64,000 bases of DNA from CAZUGA01 sp964619885. GTDB lineage: Bacteria > Pseudomonadota > Gammaproteobacteria > Methylococcales > UBA1147. The first letter of the stretch is position 1, and every line of letters begins with the position of its first letter. Positions 62,914-64,000 of this stretch are shown one piece after another. Made by a program: the position numbers and the translations under genes. The stretch is from assembly GCA_964619885.1 (NCBI GenBank), contig CAZUGA010000013.1, forward strand, positions 35,964 through 99,963, written 5' to 3'. Under the pieces are notes generated by a model. The model had not been told where the DNA came from and did not search any database. It was given only the letters and a program-made list of their open reading frames with translations.

Positions 62914-63969
62914 TTAAGGGGTATCCGGATACGATTGCGCTATACGCACAAACGTGGGTAAAACATCGTTAAACGCGGCGCATACATCAGGATCAAATTG
63001 GCTACCCTCCAATCGATTGATCATTGATACCGAATCCAGATGTGGAATCGGTTCTTTGTATACCCGCCTGGATATGAGTGCATCGTAAACATCCGCCAGT
63101 GCCATCAATCGCCCTGATACCGGGATATCATCACCGGCCAAACCCTCCGGATACCCGCTACCATCCCATTTTTCATGGTGTGTATACGAAATTTCCCGAG
63201 CCACCCGTAGAAAGGAAGTCGTACCGAGTTCTGATTCCGCTTTGAGAATTGCGGTACGTCCGTATTCTGCATGGCGCCGCATTTCGACCCATTCTTCCTC
63301 ATTTAACGGGCCTGGCTTCATCAGGACCCTGTCGGGTACGCCTACTTTCCCGATATCATGCAACGGGGCTGACTTAAATAACAAATCTATAAAATCGTCA
63401 TCGATTTCGTCACGAAAACGAATATGATTCCGTAAATGCTCGGCCAAAACTTTGACATAGCGTTGGGTACGCATGATATGCCGCCCGGTCTCGTTATCCC
63501 GCGTTTCAGCCAATGATGCCATACACAATATAGCCACGTCCTGGGTTCGCGTCAGCTCTTCGGTTCTTTGCGCGACTTTTTTTTCGAGCACTCGATTATG
63601 ATCGTGTAGCGCTTTGCGCGCCTGCTGTAATGCGATATGGGTCGATACCCGAGCAATCACTACCGGCGGGCTCATCGGTTTGGCGATATAGTCGACCGCG
63701 CCAAGTCCAAAACCACGGATTTCGTCCATTTCGGCGTTTTTGACTGTCATGAAAATGACCGGTATATCTCTAGTGTGTGGTGTGGATTTGATACGCTCGC
63801 ATACTTCATAGCCATTGATACCCGGCATCACGACATCCAACAAGATCAAATCCGGCAACGAACTCTCTTCAAGACGTTGCAACGCTTGTTCTCCGTCTTT
63901 GGCCACCACGGTTCTATAATCTTCGCCAAGCAATCCGACAAGCACATTAACCTGAATCCGTGACTTCAA
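62914..63969 (-). CDS. response regulator with HD-GYP output, N-terminus abnormal
   Basis: A 351-residue frame starting at TTG 63969. A receiver domain fills residues 1-115: phosphoacceptor Asp45 in LILLDVVMPG and the lysine in VDYIAKPMSP. A coiled coil with RTEEL motifs (about 118-140) leads to an HD-GYP c-di-GMP phosphodiesterase with HDIGKVGVPD and HHEKWDGSGYP, all catalytic residues intact. The two N-terminal acidic residues that bind magnesium in receivers (before VLVGLLGEDY) are absent. A neighbouring frame reads EVTDSG just upstream, so one frameshift could restore a ILVTDDS-like beginning. An in-frame TAG lies seven codons before the start and the window ends soon after, so the true start may be lost. 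Confidence 0.8.
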   Translation of the reverse strand: MKSRIQVNVLVGLLGEDYRTVVAKDGEQALQRLEESSLPDLILLDVVMPGINGYEVCERIKSTPHTRDIPVIFMTVKNAEMDEIRGFGLGAVDYIAKPMSPPVVIARVSTHIALQQARKALHDHNRVLEKKVAQRTEELTRTQDVAILCMASLAETRDNETGRHIMRTQRYVKVLAEHLRNHIRFRDEIDDDFIDLLFKSAPLHDIGKVGVPDRVLMKPGPLNEEEWVEMRRHAEYGRTAILKAESELGTTSFLRVAREISYTHHEKWDGSGYPEGLAGDDIPVSGRLMALADVYDALISRRVYKEPIPHLDSVSMINRLEGSQFDPDVCAAFNDVLPTFVRIAQSYPDTP

Positions 63970-64000
63970 CCCCGGACAAAGGGTCTAAAGCACTGAAAAA

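Overview
The window reads as a chromosomal segment of a gammaproteobacterium. The main support is the conserved block thrS-infC-rpmI-rplT-pheS-pheT-ihfA-merR-like followed by tRNA-Pro, the sdhCDAB cluster with sdhE and ygfX behind it, ygfZ followed by an HDOD gene, and Anr/FNR-type operator sites. I cannot name a genus. There is no rRNA, prophage, insertion sequence or CRISPR array that I can support. Two tRNA genes (Pro-GGG, Val-GAC) are present.

Layout. 1-4.5 kb: partial prpF (methylcitrate cycle), dacB (PBP4-type peptidase), an alpha/beta hydrolase and an enoyl-CoA hydratase. 4.6-15.5 kb is the accessory-looking part. It holds a tiny zinc-ribbon gene, an inverted repeat, a histidine-rich SmbP-type exported metal-binding protein under a perfect FNR box, an LCAT-like lipase/acyltransferase, an acyl-CoA dehydrogenase and a broken CoA-transferase. 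These are followed by four small lipoproteins, a membrane-anchored amidohydrolase and a glycine/methionine-rich membrane protein. Two more FNR-type sites lie in front of lipoprotein genes. 16-25.7 kb: the translation block plus uvrB, all on the minus strand. The infC gene appears to start at a rare AUC codon.

25.8-32.4 kb: an aspartate-type aminotransferase, galU and cysC coupled by a TAATG overlap, a ComEA-like DNA-binding protein, then an AT-rich pair (O-antigen-ligase-like protein and SGNH hydrolase) that looks transferred. 32.5-38.7 kb: succinate dehydrogenase with three small partners. These are SdhE (flavinylation), YgfX, and a 53-residue protein of the SDHAF4/DUF1674 type upstream of sdhC. 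The divergent ygfZ and HDOD genes follow. 39-50 kb: mostly single housekeeping or stress genes (CYTH, thioesterase, rhodanese lipoprotein, diguanylate cyclase, carotenoid-isomerase-like oxidoreductase, lipoproteins, ABC1 kinase, DUF6763-like, DUF411, YjbQ).

50.5-64 kb: malate synthase G, an MprF-like lipid aminoacylase/flippase, a DMT transporter, the giant helicase Lhr and a second SmbP-like protein without the histidines. The window ends with a glutathione S-transferase cut by an in-frame stop and a response regulator with an HD-GYP output whose receiver lacks its N-terminal acidic residues.

Together the genes suggest an aerobic respiratory bacterium able to grow on fatty acids or propionate (prpF, acyl-CoA enzymes, malate synthase, succinate dehydrogenase). 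Parts of its envelope programme seem to be switched by oxygen through Anr/FNR. Several genes are in decay (CoA-transferase, GST, one small membrane protein, perhaps the HD-GYP receiver), which marks the accessory stretches as evolving quickly.
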